Below the pieces are notes generated by a model. It was not told the DNA's origin, did no database searches, and saw only the letters and a list, made by a program, of their open reading frames with translations. From assembly GCF_014698035.1 (NCBI RefSeq), contig NZ_JACJSF010000001.1, forward strand, positions 124,001 to 188,000: DNA of 64,000 nt, written 5' to 3'. Positions 1 to 9,151 of the stretch are shown here, piece by piece. Numbering within the stretch: the stretch's first letter is position 1; the number at the start of each line of letters is the position of its first letter. The DNA comes from Desmonostoc muscorum FACHB-395. Lineage in GTDB: Bacteria > Cyanobacteriota > Cyanobacteriia > Cyanobacteriales > Nostocaceae. The position numbers and the translations under genes are program-made.

Positions 1-201
1 TACTTCTTCAATACTCGGCTTTTTAGTTTGTAATTGTAAATCTTTTTCTTCAAAGTTTTCTTCTTGATTACCTAACTTCACTATTACTATTTTCACAAAG
101 AAAATATTGTAATCAACTCCACTAACTTCCCCTAATTGATTATGATATTTTCCAATTTTATTAATAAGTACTATGTCACCTTTCTCAATTTTGTCTTTCA
201 T
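1..201 (-). CDS. partial small KOW/SH3-like protein, runs off the left edge
   Basis: An open frame of 67 codons begins with ATG at 201 and continues past base 1, so the C-terminus is missing. The visible N-terminus starts MKDKIEKGDIVLINKIGKYH and continues with a short beta-rich stretch (Gly-Glu-Val, then Phe-Phe-Val-Lys-Ile). A basic, glycine-containing 'KGDxVxI' opening followed by short strands resembles KOW/SH3-like barrels that bind RNA or protein; that assignment is inference from pattern only. It lies 27 bp downstream of the kinase gene on the same strand, so the two are probably co-transcribed. Function unknown. Confidence 0.55.
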   Translation of the reverse strand, partial: MKDKIEKGDIVLINKIGKYHNQLGEVSGVDYNIFFVKIVIVKLGNQEENFEEKDLQLQTKKPSIEEV

Positions 202-228
202 AATTACTACAGCCTATAAATTAAATTG

Positions 229-2067
229 CTAAATAATCTCCTCTACAGAAAATACTACTCTAAAGCCACAAACTCTTAGCCCACCGTCTGACTCATTCCA
301 GCTACGGCTGGCGCTGCGACACAGTTCGGCATTGAAACTCCAAGAACCACCACGTAGCACCCGGCGATTAATATCACCACCAACTTCCCAGGGTGTTCCA
401 TCTGAGGGTGCATCGCTGTAATTGTTATGCCACGAGTCAGCGCACCATTCCCAAACTAGACCGTGCATATCATACAATCCAAAGGCGTTGGCGACTTCAA
501 AACTACCGACGTTTGTTGTTTCTCTACGAAATTTGCTTTTTGTTTCGATAGTACAACTGACTAACTCAGAAGTAATGCTTTCGCCAAAGTGGAAGGATGT
601 TGTAGTTCCAGCCCGACAAGCATATTCCCATTCAGCCTCACTCGGTAAACGATAGTCGCGTCCAGTTTTTTCTGATAGTCTGAGACAGAATTCTACAGCC
701 TCATACCAAGATACATTTTCTACTGGTCTATCTAAACCTTTAAATTTCGACGGATTGGGATTTAAAGCTTGTTTGACTTTGGGTAAAGCTGCTACTACTC
801 TCCACTGTGCTTGAGTTACGGGAAATTTCCCCATAAAAAACGGTTTGACGGTAACTTTATGTCGAGGACGTTCATCAGCATCTCCTTCACATTCCGGTGA
901 ACCCATCATGTAAGTACCGCCAGGAATCGATACCATTTCTAATGTGACAGATTTACCCAATTCTTCGGCAAAGAAGTTTGCATTACCACTCATGCGGTTT
1001 ACTTCTCTACCACCTGTGTCTACTGTCACTACGTCAAATTCAAAGGTTTCTAAGGGAGGTAATGGTACTATTACTTTCTGTGGTAAAGGCGGTAATATGG
1101 GTTGAGACATCGAAACAATTTTCAGGGCAACAGGCTCAATGTTCGATGTTGCAAATTTCAAATCGTTGATAACTTCTACTGCTGTTTGATATCTTTCACT
1201 GGGTAGATGTTTTAGTAATTTTTCTAAAATTCTCTCTAAGTCTTCGCTGATAGTAATACCTTTTTCTTGTAATCGTTCGCGCCACAACCATTTAGCATTC
1301 ATGGCATCATAAATAGGGTCATTAACCTGTCCAGAAGCATCTTGCAAAGGCAAACATCGAGTTAAAAGACGCACACAAGTTACACCCAAAGCATACAAAT
1401 CACTGCCGTGACAAGCAAATCCAGCCATTTGTTCAGTTGGGGCATAACCAAGGGTATAAATTACTGTCGCTTGTCTTCCTAAACTGGTTTGTGTTACTTG
1501 TTTAGCACCACCAAAGTCAATTAATACGGGTTTTTCATCACTTGCACGGCGGATAATATTTTCTGGTTTGATATCCCGATGAATGACATTATGGGTATGA
1601 ATAAATTCCAGAACTGGTAATAAATCAGCTAAAAGTTCCCAAACCTGTTTTTCACCATAGATTTGCTGCTGAACTTCTTGTAAGAGAGTTTTTCCTTGAA
1701 TGAATTCTTGGACAAGATACAAACTAGCACCTTGCTCAAAATAAGCTAATAATCTAGGAATTTGGGTATGATTTTCTCCCAGTTCATACAACCGAAAAGC
1801 CTCTTCTTTAAAAAATTCTGCTGCTTTGGTGCGTTGTCCGGTTCCCTGAAATTGGGGGAAAAATTGCTTGATAACGCAAGGCGCGTTTAGTCTGTCTACA
1901 TCTTCTGTAGCATAAGTTCGACTAAATCCACCTTCACCTAAGAGTCTTAATACGCGGTAACGGCTTCTTAGAAGTTTGCCAAAGCTGCTTTGTCCGCAAC
2001 TCACGCAAAATCTATTGCTATCAGAGTTGAATGGATTTGAGCAATTGGGATTTTGGCAGATTTGCAT
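229..2067 (-). CDS. serine/threonine protein kinase with C-terminal FGE-sulfatase (SUMF1-like) domain
   Basis: The 612-residue protein has three parts. Residues 4-24 hold four cysteines in a zinc-ribbon arrangement (CxxxxC, then CxxC). Residues about 37-305 are a Hanks-type kinase with glycine loop LGEGGFSRTY, catalytic HRDIKPEN (163-170) and a DFG motif (184-186). Residues about 385-608 match formylglycine-generating-enzyme-like domains, with IPGGTYMMGS near the start and LRGGSW and GFRVV near the end. Kinases of this layout are common in filamentous cyanobacteria and are thought to act in signalling. The FGE-like part probably serves as a binding module or EgtB/PvdO-type fold; no oxidase activity can be claimed from sequence. 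There is no membrane segment, so it is probably cytosolic. A KOW-like gene follows on the same strand. Confidence 0.93.
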   Translation of the reverse strand: MQICQNPNCSNPFNSDSNRFCVSCGQSSFGKLLRSRYRVLRLLGEGGFSRTYATEDVDRLNAPCVIKQFFPQFQGTGQRTKAAEFFKEEAFRLYELGENHTQIPRLLAYFEQGASLYLVQEFIQGKTLLQEVQQQIYGEKQVWELLADLLPVLEFIHTHNVIHRDIKPENIIRRASDEKPVLIDFGGAKQVTQTSLGRQATVIYTLGYAPTEQMAGFACHGSDLYALGVTCVRLLTRCLPLQDASGQVNDPIYDAMNAKWLWRERLQEKGITISEDLERILEKLLKHLPSERYQTAVEVINDLKFATSNIEPVALKIVSMSQPILPPLPQKVIVPLPPLETFEFDVVTVDTGGREVNRMSGNANFFAEELGKSVTLEMVSIPGGTYMMGSPECEGDADERPRHKVTVKPFFMGKFPVTQAQWRVVAALPKVKQALNPNPSKFKGLDRPVENVSWYEAVEFCLRLSEKTGRDYRLPSEAEWEYACRAGTTTSFHFGESITSELVSCTIETKSKFRRETTNVGSFEVANAFGLYDMHGLVWEWCADSWHNNYSDAPSDGTPWEVGGDINRRVLRGGSWSFNAELCRSASRSWNESDGGLRVCGFRVVFSVEEII

Positions 2068-2561
2068 AATGAGGGGGAAAGAGCATTTTCTCCAAAGTTA
2101 GCCCCAATATTATCTAATTGAAAACAGTTATGTAGAGAAGCGAACACGGAAGTTTATTCATGTGCTTAAACTTCTTTTAACACGAGAACAAGAAGATGAA
2201 TAAATTTTATCGAACAGAATTCAGGAGTCAGGAGTCAAAATGGGCTAAACGCCCCGCTACCGCTAACAGAATGAATTCTGAACAAAAAAGTGGATAGCAC
2301 AGCGTTAGGTTCGCGCAGCGTCTCGTAGAGAGAAACGAGCGTCACGTCTTGATTCTGACTCCTGAATTCTGAATTCTTCTTCAAATATTTATTTATATTG
2401 GGACGTTTCTAACTATTGGTAAATACAAATACATAAGTATGAAGAATGTAGAGGTGTTTACATTACAACGTCTCTTTGAATATAGCTTTTTTTGCCATCC
2501 GAAAAAGTTCATGGAGAACCAAGTTATCCATAATTTTGATTATTAATTACAAGTTTTATTT
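2068..2561. other. intergenic, with a dispersed inverted repeat
   Basis: No convincing gene. Bases about 2216-2380 form an imperfect inverted repeat whose arms carry the AATTCAGGAGTCAGGAGTC and GACTCCTGAATTCTGAATTC motifs. Between them lies the CGCAGCGTCTC repeat, which is found again near 24463, 40105 and, inverted, 46905. This is typical Nostoc intergenic repeat material. A related AATTCAGGAG-type inverted repeat occurs at about 45755-45905. Confidence 0.6.
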
Positions 2562-3395
2562 TTAGCTTTTATTTTCTCCAGAAGCGCGAATTAATTCAGC
2601 TATAAATGCAACGATCGCAGATACTGAAATCAACATGACGCTCAAAGCGTTAATATCAGGCTTGACTCCTGTTCTAATCCGGCTAAAAATTTCCATTGGT
2701 AGGGTGTTAGAACCGCTACCGGCAGTAAAACTAGAAATGAGAAAGTCGTCTAGGCTGAGGACAAAGGCTAAGAGACAACCAGCCAAAATACCAGGCATCA
2801 GTTGAGGTAATAATACTTGCATGAAAGCTTGGATTGGTGTAGCACCTAAATCTAGTGCTGCTTCTTCTAAGTGGGGATCTAAATTGGTAAGTCGGGAAGC
2901 AACTACAAGTCCGACATAAGCTAGACAAAACACGATATGCGCTGCAACTATCGTCCACAAACTCAAGGGTATGGCAAAGGCGGCTAAACAAACTAGGGTT
3001 GCCACTGCGATCGCAATATCGGGAATAATCAATGGTAAGTAAGCAACACCCCGATACAATTTCTTGCCAGGAAATTCGTAACGCGCTAACCCAACCGCCA
3101 TCAAGGTTCCCAGCACGGCTGAAACCCCAACTGCACAACCAGCAACGATCATACTGTTTTGCAAAGCTGATAAGATGCGATCGTCGCTGAACAACTTGCG
3201 ATACCAATCGAGAGTGAATCCTTGCCAAGTTGCGCTATAGGGCGACTGATTGAAGCTATAAAAGCTAAGTACCAGTATAGGCAGGTACATGAACACAAAT
3301 ATTACTAGTGAGAAAACCGCCTGCCATGAGACACGCGGTTTTTTGAGAGATGGAGAGATATTCACGTTTATATATATGATTTTTATTGATAGCAA
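2562..3395 (-). CDS. potC: PotC-type ABC transporter permease (spermidine/putrescine family)
   Basis: The 277-residue membrane protein has about six hydrophobic segments. A binding-protein-dependent-transport EAA loop reads EEAALDLGATPIQAFMQVLL, and the characteristic LAFVLSLDDFLISSF stretch of PotC/PotI permeases follows. It would form half of the inner-membrane channel for polyamines or a similar solute. No potA, potB or potD gene lies beside it, so partners must be elsewhere or the specificity differs. The reported start is TTG; an in-frame GTG at 3365 would shorten the protein by 10 residues, and neither has a clear ribosome-binding site. The substrate is inferred from family resemblance only. 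Confidence 0.85.
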   Translation of the reverse strand: MLSIKIIYINVNISPSLKKPRVSWQAVFSLVIFVFMYLPILVLSFYSFNQSPYSATWQGFTLDWYRKLFSDDRILSALQNSMIVAGCAVGVSAVLGTLMAVGLARYEFPGKKLYRGVAYLPLIIPDIAIAVATLVCLAAFAIPLSLWTIVAAHIVFCLAYVGLVVASRLTNLDPHLEEAALDLGATPIQAFMQVLLPQLMPGILAGCLLAFVLSLDDFLISSFTAGSGSNTLPMEIFSRIRTGVKPDINALSVMLISVSAIVAFIAELIRASGENKS

Positions 3396-4060
3396 TACAA
3401 AATATCATATTTAATGTAATAAGTCAATGATTTAACTCTGTTTTCTCCCTTTGGACTACTAGGAATCTAACTCATGGAGGTAGAAAAATTAAATTCTCGT
3501 GACTTCCTATTGCCTTTAAATAAGGTTAATAGGAACAGAATTGATTGTTACCTTGAAAAACTTGGATAAAACTTCTAACAAAATTGCTGTTTTTGATTTC
3601 AAAATACCTAATTTATCAAAATTTGTCTTTTGGACAGCTACAGTTTATCTTTTAGAGTACGGAAAGCCGCCCAAAGAGTACCTACACGTTTTATTATTTA
3701 ATTAATATTTGTAAATCCGATAGTTGATAACCTAAATTGGATATTTATCGCCTAATATGACTATTTAAAGTGAGTTTTGGCAATTTTATAAAGTTATTAT
3801 TCATCAAAAAATCTATATTCAAAATTACACTAAACAACTAAAAATTAAGATATAGGAATGTATTTACCTCTTTAGGAGTGGGTAATTTCCGTACTAGGAT
3901 AGACAAGGAATATAGAAGAAACAGCATAAGATTTGAAGGAAATTGTTAGTAAGTTTAGTATCTGAAGTTACTTTCTGATGCCAAGTGAATCAATTACAAG
4001 CACTACGACAACAGAAATAAAAAACTTCTAATTCTAGTTTTATTTTTTAGGAGGTTTGTG
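3396..4060. other. AT-rich intergenic region
   Basis: No open frame with coding character was found on either strand. The region must hold the potC promoter (reading left) and the glycosyltransferase promoter (reading right). AGGAGG at 4049-4054 is a strong ribosome-binding site for the next gene. Confidence 0.5.
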
Positions 4061-5146
4061 ATGAGAATTGCTCAAGTAGCTCCATTATGGGAAAGAGTTC
4101 CACCTCCAGCTTATGGAGGTATAGAGTTAGTAGTGGGGTTACTGACCGATGAATTAGTCCGACGCGGACACGAAGTAACTCTATTTGCATCGGGAGATTC
4201 TATCAGTCTGGCAAAACTTGTATCAGTTCATCCCCGTGCCCTCAGACTCGATCGCACTATCAAAGATTTTGGCATTTACGAAATGCTGAATCTCGCTTCA
4301 GTGTATGAACGCGCAGAAGAATTTGATATTATTCACTCCCATATCGGGCATGGGGCACTGGCTTATACAAATCTCGTCACAACCCCTACGGTTCATACGT
4401 TGCACGGTATTTTCACGCCTGACAACGAAAAGATGTTTAGTTTTGGTAAAAAACAACCCTACGTCAGTATTTCTGATGCACAACGAGAACCAAGGTTAGG
4501 GTTGAACTATCTAGCAACGGTCTACAACGGAATTGATGTCAGCAGTTATAATTTTCACGCCCAACCAGAAGATCCGCCTTACTTAGCGTTTTTGGGTCGA
4601 ATGTCTCCTGAAAAGGGAGCGCATTTAGCAATAGAAATTGCTAAACAAGCAGGTTGGTGTTTGAAAATGGCAGGTAAGGTAGATGTCGTTGATGTGGAAT
4701 ATTTTGAGAAGGAAATCAAACCGCACATTGACGGAGAGCAAATTCAGTACTTGGGTGAAGCTAATCATGCTCAAAAAAATGCTCTCATGGGAGGTGCAGT
4801 AGCAACTCTATTCCCCATCACTTGGCGGGAACCCTTTGGATTAGTGATGGTTGAGTCAATGGCTTCGGGTACGCCAGTGATTGCGATGAACTTGGGGTCT
4901 ACTCAAGAGGTAATTTCCCACGGTAAGACGGGTTTCCTCTGCAATAATATTCAAGAGTCCATCAGTGCTATTGATCGGGTAATAAAGTTAGACCGTTATA
5001 CTTGCCGTCAGTATGTCGAAAACAGTTTCAGCGTTGAGAAAATGACTGATGGCTATGAGGCAGTTTATCAAAAAATAATAGCAGAACGATTTTCTAAAAA
5101 TGGGCATTCACGCAGTTTGATTGGTTTAGCTAGCGATCGCATTTAA
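4061..5146 (+). CDS. GT4-type glycosyltransferase (GT-B fold)
   Basis: About 361 residues. The N-terminal domain opens with MRIAQVAPLWERVPP and a glycine-rich YGGIELVV loop that receives the donor. The C-terminal domain contains LGRMSPEKGAHLAIEIAK and REPFGLVMVESMASGTPVIA, the E-x7-E-type nucleotide-sugar site of the GT4/RfaB family. It probably transfers a sugar from an activated nucleotide donor to a lipid, polysaccharide or small-molecule acceptor in the cytoplasm. The acceptor cannot be told from sequence. The ATG at 4061 sits 6 nt after a perfect AGGAGG, better placed than the overlapping GTG at 4058. It stands alone, with no polysaccharide cluster nearby. Confidence 0.9.
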   Translation: MRIAQVAPLWERVPPPAYGGIELVVGLLTDELVRRGHEVTLFASGDSISLAKLVSVHPRALRLDRTIKDFGIYEMLNLASVYERAEEFDIIHSHIGHGALAYTNLVTTPTVHTLHGIFTPDNEKMFSFGKKQPYVSISDAQREPRLGLNYLATVYNGIDVSSYNFHAQPEDPPYLAFLGRMSPEKGAHLAIEIAKQAGWCLKMAGKVDVVDVEYFEKEIKPHIDGEQIQYLGEANHAQKNALMGGAVATLFPITWREPFGLVMVESMASGTPVIAMNLGSTQEVISHGKTGFLCNNIQESISAIDRVIKLDRYTCRQYVENSFSVEKMTDGYEAVYQKIIAERFSKNGHSRSLIGLASDRI

Positions 5147-5180
5147 AGCGATCGCATTTAATTTGTGTGCCTAAGAATCG

Positions 5181-5256
5181 ATCCCCCCTAACCCCCCTTA
5201 AAAAAAGGGGGAGCCTGAGTCAAAGTCCCCCTTTTTAAGGGGGATTTAGGGGGATT
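5181..5256. terminator. C/G-rich inverted repeat after the glycosyltransferase gene
   Basis: Two arms, about 5182-5212 (CCCCCTAACCCCCCTTAAAA-like) and 5226-5256 (TTTTAAGGGGGATTTAGGGG-like), can form a long hairpin that ends in TTTTATTTTTT on the + strand. This repeat type is common in Nostoc intergenic DNA. Here it starts 35 bp after a stop codon and may act as a terminator. Confidence 0.55.
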
Positions 5257-5300
5257 TTATTTTTTAGTAAAGGATGTTCAAGAAATAAATTATCCAAGAA

Positions 5301-5332
5301 AACGAACCACAGAGGCGCAGAGGGCACAGAGA
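5301..5332 (+). repeat. dispersed intergenic repeat, copy 1
   Basis: The sequence AACGAACCACAGAGGCGCAG followed by AGGGCACAGAG recurs in inverted orientation at 10271-10300 with only a few changes. Both copies lie between genes. It is a known style of Nostoc short repeat and shows no coding potential. Confidence 0.6.
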
Positions 5333-5406
5333 GATGAAGAAGAGAGATGATTGTTGTATGAGATTTTTGAATGTTTTTTAATTTGGCAGTCCTTAAACAA
5401 AGACTG

Positions 5407-7038
5407 CTACCAAATCACGTGATCGCGCCATTTTTCCAATGTCTTCGCCTTAACCCCTGGAACTCTTTCTAAGTCTTGTAAAGATGTAAATTTTTGCTGT
5501 TGACGACTAAGAATTATCCGTTGTGCTAACTTCTTACCCACGCTAGGGAGAGTTTCTAATTCTGCCAAATTTGCAGTGTTAATATTTATTTTTTTAATTG
5601 CTTGTAGTTCACTTGATGAAGAACTTTTTATTTGGGGACAGCGTGTTTGTTCTAATTTCACCTTTTCTTGAATTGCTGGTGGTAAGCCGGGTTTAACTTT
5701 GGCATAAAGACGAGCAAATTCTCGCACATAATGAGCCGCAACTATGGGATTTTCAATTACTACAAGTGTCTCATCATTACCATTATTGGCAGCATCTGAC
5801 CAATTATGAGAACCTGTAATTACTGTTTGGCTATCTATTACACCAAATTTGTGATGCAATAAATCGCCTTTAGGTAACACAGGTACACCTACAGTAGTAA
5901 TGGGATTTTGCCAAGGATGGTTATCAACTTCATATTTACATTTATTACTGAGAGCAACTCCCATCATATCTAAGGCTTCGCTGTAGGGACGATATGCAAA
6001 TTGTGGTTCAATTAAAGCGCGAATTTGCACATTTTGTTGATGGCGATTTTCTAAGATATTGGCAAGTCGCTGATCGGAAAAGACGAATAAGGCCATATCA
6101 ACAGATTTGGTTGCTGAATCTAAAGTTTTACCAATTAAGCCATTACTACTGTTACTCCAAGATTGAGTTGGAGAAGTTGGCGAAAATTGCACAGTAATTG
6201 TGGTTTGATTTAATGTAATTTTCTTAGGCGATCGCATCGGTTTTTGTAAGCCAAATCGACTATCTAGCTTACCTTCTGGCCCATCTCCCCACATAATATT
6301 AAACTCTTCTGTAAATAAAGATGCTAATTCTGGGCTGTCAATCTGCAATAAGTTATTGGCATTGCCTAAAGTATTGGAATTTGTAAAATCACCAGATGTA
6401 TCACTTAGCGTAAAATTCGCTGAAGTGATAATTACAATGCGATTATCTACAATCACAAATTTGTGGTGCATCAAGCTGCTACCTGCTGAACCATCTGCTC
6501 GATCGTCTATCCAGGGAATTTTAGCATTCTGCAAAATTATTAAAGCATCTCTTTGATTGATTTCTGCTGGGCTGAGTTGATTATCTTGGTTAATATCGAT
6601 AAATTTGCGAAATTCGTTGTAGCGTTCTTGTTCCCTTTTCTCTAACTTACTTATTTCAGCAGATGTTAAACTACTCCAAGGTCTGCTGTAGGTATTTTCT
6701 AAAATTATCCTGACTTTTACCCCAGCTTTTTGTCTATCAACCAGTGCTTGGGCAACTTTGGGTAAACGTAATTCTTGCACCGCCACATCGATCGTAGATT
6801 TAGCGTGCATAATAGCATTGACAATTTCTTTTTCTAAATCATCCCCGAAGCGAGTTTGCTGAAGGTAAGCTTCTTTGTATTCTGAAGACTCAGAATGGTT
6901 AAAGTAAACTTGAACTAAAGGGTCTTGTGGTAAAGGTGCTGGACGCTGATTGAAAGACTGGACTCGTTGACAACCAGCGAGGGAGAATATTAGTAAAAAG
7001 ATATATGAAAAATATCTTTGTCTAGAGATAAGTTGCAC
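5407..7038 (-). CDS. phospholipase D-like lipoprotein with EF-hand loop and C-terminal helix-hairpin-helix
   Basis: The 543-residue protein starts at GTG with a hydrophobic signal ending in a lipobox (LAGC, cysteine 23), so it is probably a membrane-anchored lipoprotein. Two HKD motifs (HxKx4D) define a PLD-superfamily phosphodiesterase: HHKFVIVD at 191-198 and HHKFGVID at 395-402. Between the first fold elements lies a canonical EF-hand loop, DINQDNQLSPAE (148-159), suggesting calcium binding. Residues about 485-543 form a ComEA-like helix-hairpin-helix (ININTANLAELETLPSVGKK), a DNA-binding module. PLD plus HhH suggests an extracytoplasmic nuclease acting on DNA rather than a lipase; that is inference. 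The genes on both sides face away from it. Confidence 0.85.
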   Translation of the reverse strand: MQLISRQRYFSYIFLLIFSLAGCQRVQSFNQRPAPLPQDPLVQVYFNHSESSEYKEAYLQQTRFGDDLEKEIVNAIMHAKSTIDVAVQELRLPKVAQALVDRQKAGVKVRIILENTYSRPWSSLTSAEISKLEKREQERYNEFRKFIDINQDNQLSPAEINQRDALIILQNAKIPWIDDRADGSAGSSLMHHKFVIVDNRIVIITSANFTLSDTSGDFTNSNTLGNANNLLQIDSPELASLFTEEFNIMWGDGPEGKLDSRFGLQKPMRSPKKITLNQTTITVQFSPTSPTQSWSNSSNGLIGKTLDSATKSVDMALFVFSDQRLANILENRHQQNVQIRALIEPQFAYRPYSEALDMMGVALSNKCKYEVDNHPWQNPITTVGVPVLPKGDLLHHKFGVIDSQTVITGSHNWSDAANNGNDETLVVIENPIVAAHYVREFARLYAKVKPGLPPAIQEKVKLEQTRCPQIKSSSSSELQAIKKININTANLAELETLPSVGKKLAQRIILSRQQQKFTSLQDLERVPGVKAKTLEKWRDHVIW

Positions 7039-7255
7039 TGTAATCTGTTAAAAGTAGATTGGGAGTGGACAGATTTATCATTCCCAAAATTTTGTATTCT
7101 AAATTAATTAGAAAAATAACTTTCTAAACAAAGGGAAAAATCCACTCCTAAATGCAGAATTACAAAGATTTTTTTCAGGATTTATCCAGGTAACCTGCAT
7201 CTTCTGAAAAGATCGCCAGCCTATTACCAAGTGTGTTTTCACCATTATCGGCTAT

Positions 7256-8425
7256 ATGCAAATTTATCTAGATTACAGCGCTACTACTCCCACTCGAAAA
7301 GAAGCGATCGCAGTTATGCAAACAATCCTGACTCAACAGTGGGGCAATCCCTCCAGCTTACATGAGTGGGGACAACGGGCGGCAACGGTTGTAGAACAAG
7401 CTAGAGTTCAAGTTGCTGGTTTAATTAACGCTGCTAGTCCTGAATCGATCGTTTTTACCTCCGGCGGCACTGAAGCAGATAATTTAGCGATTATGGGTGT
7501 GGCTCGGTTGTATGCTGTTCCTCAACATCTAATTATCTCTAGCGTCGAGCATTCCGCAATTTCAGAAACAGTAAGGTTGCTAGAAATGTGGGGTTGGGAA
7601 GTTACGCGCTTGTCTGTAGATATGAAAGGTAGAGTCAATCCCCTAGATTTAAAGGCGGCCTTGCGACATAACACAGTTTTGGTTTCCATAATTTACGGTC
7701 AAAGTGAAGTAGGGACTGTGCAACCGATCGCAACATTGGGTAAGATTGTGCGATCGCATGGTGCTTTGTTCCATACAGATGCGGTGCAAGCTGCGGGACG
7801 TTTACCCATAGATGTGCAACAACTCCCAATAGACTTACTTAGCCTTTCTAGTCATAAAATATATGGACCGCAAGGTGTAGGGGCGCTGTATGTGCGTCCT
7901 GGTGTAGAATTGATGCCCTTATTGGGTGGTGGTGGGCAAGAAATGGGGCTGCGTTCTGGTACGCAAGCAGTACCAATAATTGCTGGGTTTGGTGTAGCAG
8001 CAGAATTAGCAGCGCAAGAATTGGTTACAGAAACACCACGATTAATTGAGTTACGCGATCGCGCCTTTGCCCAATTAGCTGAGATTCCTGGTTTAATTCC
8101 TACAGGGGACGACTGCGATCGTTTACCTCACCATGTGAGTATGTGCTTAGAAAACGCCGACGGGAAAAAACTTAGCGGTAAAGCCTTGGTACGACAGCTA
8201 AACCTTGCTGGCATCGGCATTAGTGCTGGTGCTGCGTGTCACAGTGGCAAACTTAGCCCAAGCCCGATATTGTTAGCGATGGGTTATTCCGAAAAAGCCG
8301 CCTTGGGGGGAATTCGCATCACATTAGGGCGTGATACCACTGAAGCTGATATAGATTGGACGGTAATGGTATTGAAGCAAGTTTTGCAAAGGCTAACACC
8401 GGATTTATCTTTAGTTAAGCGTTAA
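7256..8425 (+). CDS. cysteine desulfurase (NifS/IscS-like, class V aminotransferase fold)
   Basis: The 389-residue PLP enzyme would release sulfur from cysteine for Fe-S cluster or thio-cofactor assembly. The N-terminus MQIYLDYSATTPTR is typical. The PLP-binding lysine is K201 in SLSSHKIYGPQG, and the persulfide-forming cysteine is C328 in SAGAACHSGK. HTDAVQAAG (173-181) supplies cofactor contacts. IscS/NifS enzymes of this group have a flexible loop at the active cysteine, as here. No iscU, nifU or suf gene is adjacent, so the pathway partner is unknown. Its 3' end overlaps the convergent DUF4435 gene by 15 bp. Confidence 0.93.
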   Translation: MQIYLDYSATTPTRKEAIAVMQTILTQQWGNPSSLHEWGQRAATVVEQARVQVAGLINAASPESIVFTSGGTEADNLAIMGVARLYAVPQHLIISSVEHSAISETVRLLEMWGWEVTRLSVDMKGRVNPLDLKAALRHNTVLVSIIYGQSEVGTVQPIATLGKIVRSHGALFHTDAVQAAGRLPIDVQQLPIDLLSLSSHKIYGPQGVGALYVRPGVELMPLLGGGGQEMGLRSGTQAVPIIAGFGVAAELAAQELVTETPRLIELRDRAFAQLAEIPGLIPTGDDCDRLPHHVSMCLENADGKKLSGKALVRQLNLAGIGISAGAACHSGKLSPSPILLAMGYSEKAALGGIRITLGRDTTEADIDWTVMVLKQVLQRLTPDLSLVKR

Positions 8426-9151
8426 ATCAGTTAGTTGTGGGGTGTAATTTTTCAACTCAGATACAATTGCATCCTTACGCTCAGTGGATAGTAACCTCAC
8501 CACTAAATTCCTATATTCTCCATGATGTAAGTTAAAAAATTTTGATATTTCATTACAAATAGCTTTCTTTTTATAGATAAGAAGTGCTTTTTTATAATCC
8601 TTAAATTCTATGACTTCTTTATACATATTTAGGTTATTTTTATATATCTGACTTACGTCAATAGAATTTACAACTGTAGTCAATTGCTGCTTTAAATCCT
8701 CTTCAGCTTTTACCTTTGAATTGAATAAACTTAATTTAAATCTGATTTCAGAGGCAGACCTTTTTGAGGTTTCCTCTTCCAACTCTTTTGTAAGAGTATT
8801 GATTAAAAAATCCGATACTTTCTGACAAATATCTTGAGAATCTAGTGCTTGATTTTCTGCCACTATCTTTAATATTTCTGGTACGCAAAGAAGGTTTTCA
8901 ACCAACGCCACATTCAATGGAAAGACACCTGATCTTTGTAAGGAATTGATCTCATTTTGTCCTCTATAGTCCATATCAATAATGCCAAATGCCTCTACAT
9001 GATGTAATGATGAATTATTTCGCATCGCTTTAGTTGATTCGATTACCTTTTCACATCCACTACGAGGCATGATTAAAAAGTCTGGATATATCGCTTGATA
9101 GAGTTTGTAATCCAAACTTCCTCGTTCACCTTCTACAAAGAGGATTTTTTT
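8411..9151 (-). CDS. DUF4435/Toprim nuclease-like domain, AriB-like, -1 frame continuation of the upstream ATPase
   Basis: No credible start codon opens this frame. A TTG at 9115 exists, but reading upstream to the A7 run at 9145-9151 gives ILFVEGERGSLDYKLYQAIY. This restores the conserved beta-strand and glutamate (VEG) at the start of DUF4435 domains; the DxD acidic pair follows in GIIDMDYRG. These acidic residues form the Toprim-like metal site of the family. The -1 frame is closed by TAG at 9152-9154, so the domain can only be reached by slippage or start inside this short window. It is probably translated as a fusion to the ATPase by -1 frameshifting, or a one-base indel has broken one gene. 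ATPase plus DUF4435 is the arrangement of PARIS AriA/AriB. The rest is lysine- and glutamate-rich helix. Confidence 0.75.
   Translation of the reverse strand, partial: KKILFVEGERGSLDYKLYQAIYPDFLIMPRSGCEKVIESTKAMRNNSSLHHVEAFGIIDMDYRGQNEINSLQRSGVFPLNVALVENLLCVPEILKIVAENQALDSQDICQKVSDFLINTLTKELEEETSKRSASEIRFKLSLFNSKVKAEEDLKQQLTTVVNSIDVSQIYKNNLNMYKEVIEFKDYKKALLIYKKKAICNEISKFFNLHHGEYRNLVVRLLSTERKDAIVSELKNYTPQLTDLTLN

Noticed and set aside
5301-5332. Possible CRISPR-like short direct repeats
   Set aside because: The repeat is dispersed (second copy 5 kb away, inverted), with no regular spacers. No CRISPR array was seen anywhere in the window.
8411-9115. DUF4435 protein as an independent gene starting at TTG 9115
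   Set aside because: This start would delete the conserved VEG glutamate, which is encoded just upstream in the same frame.
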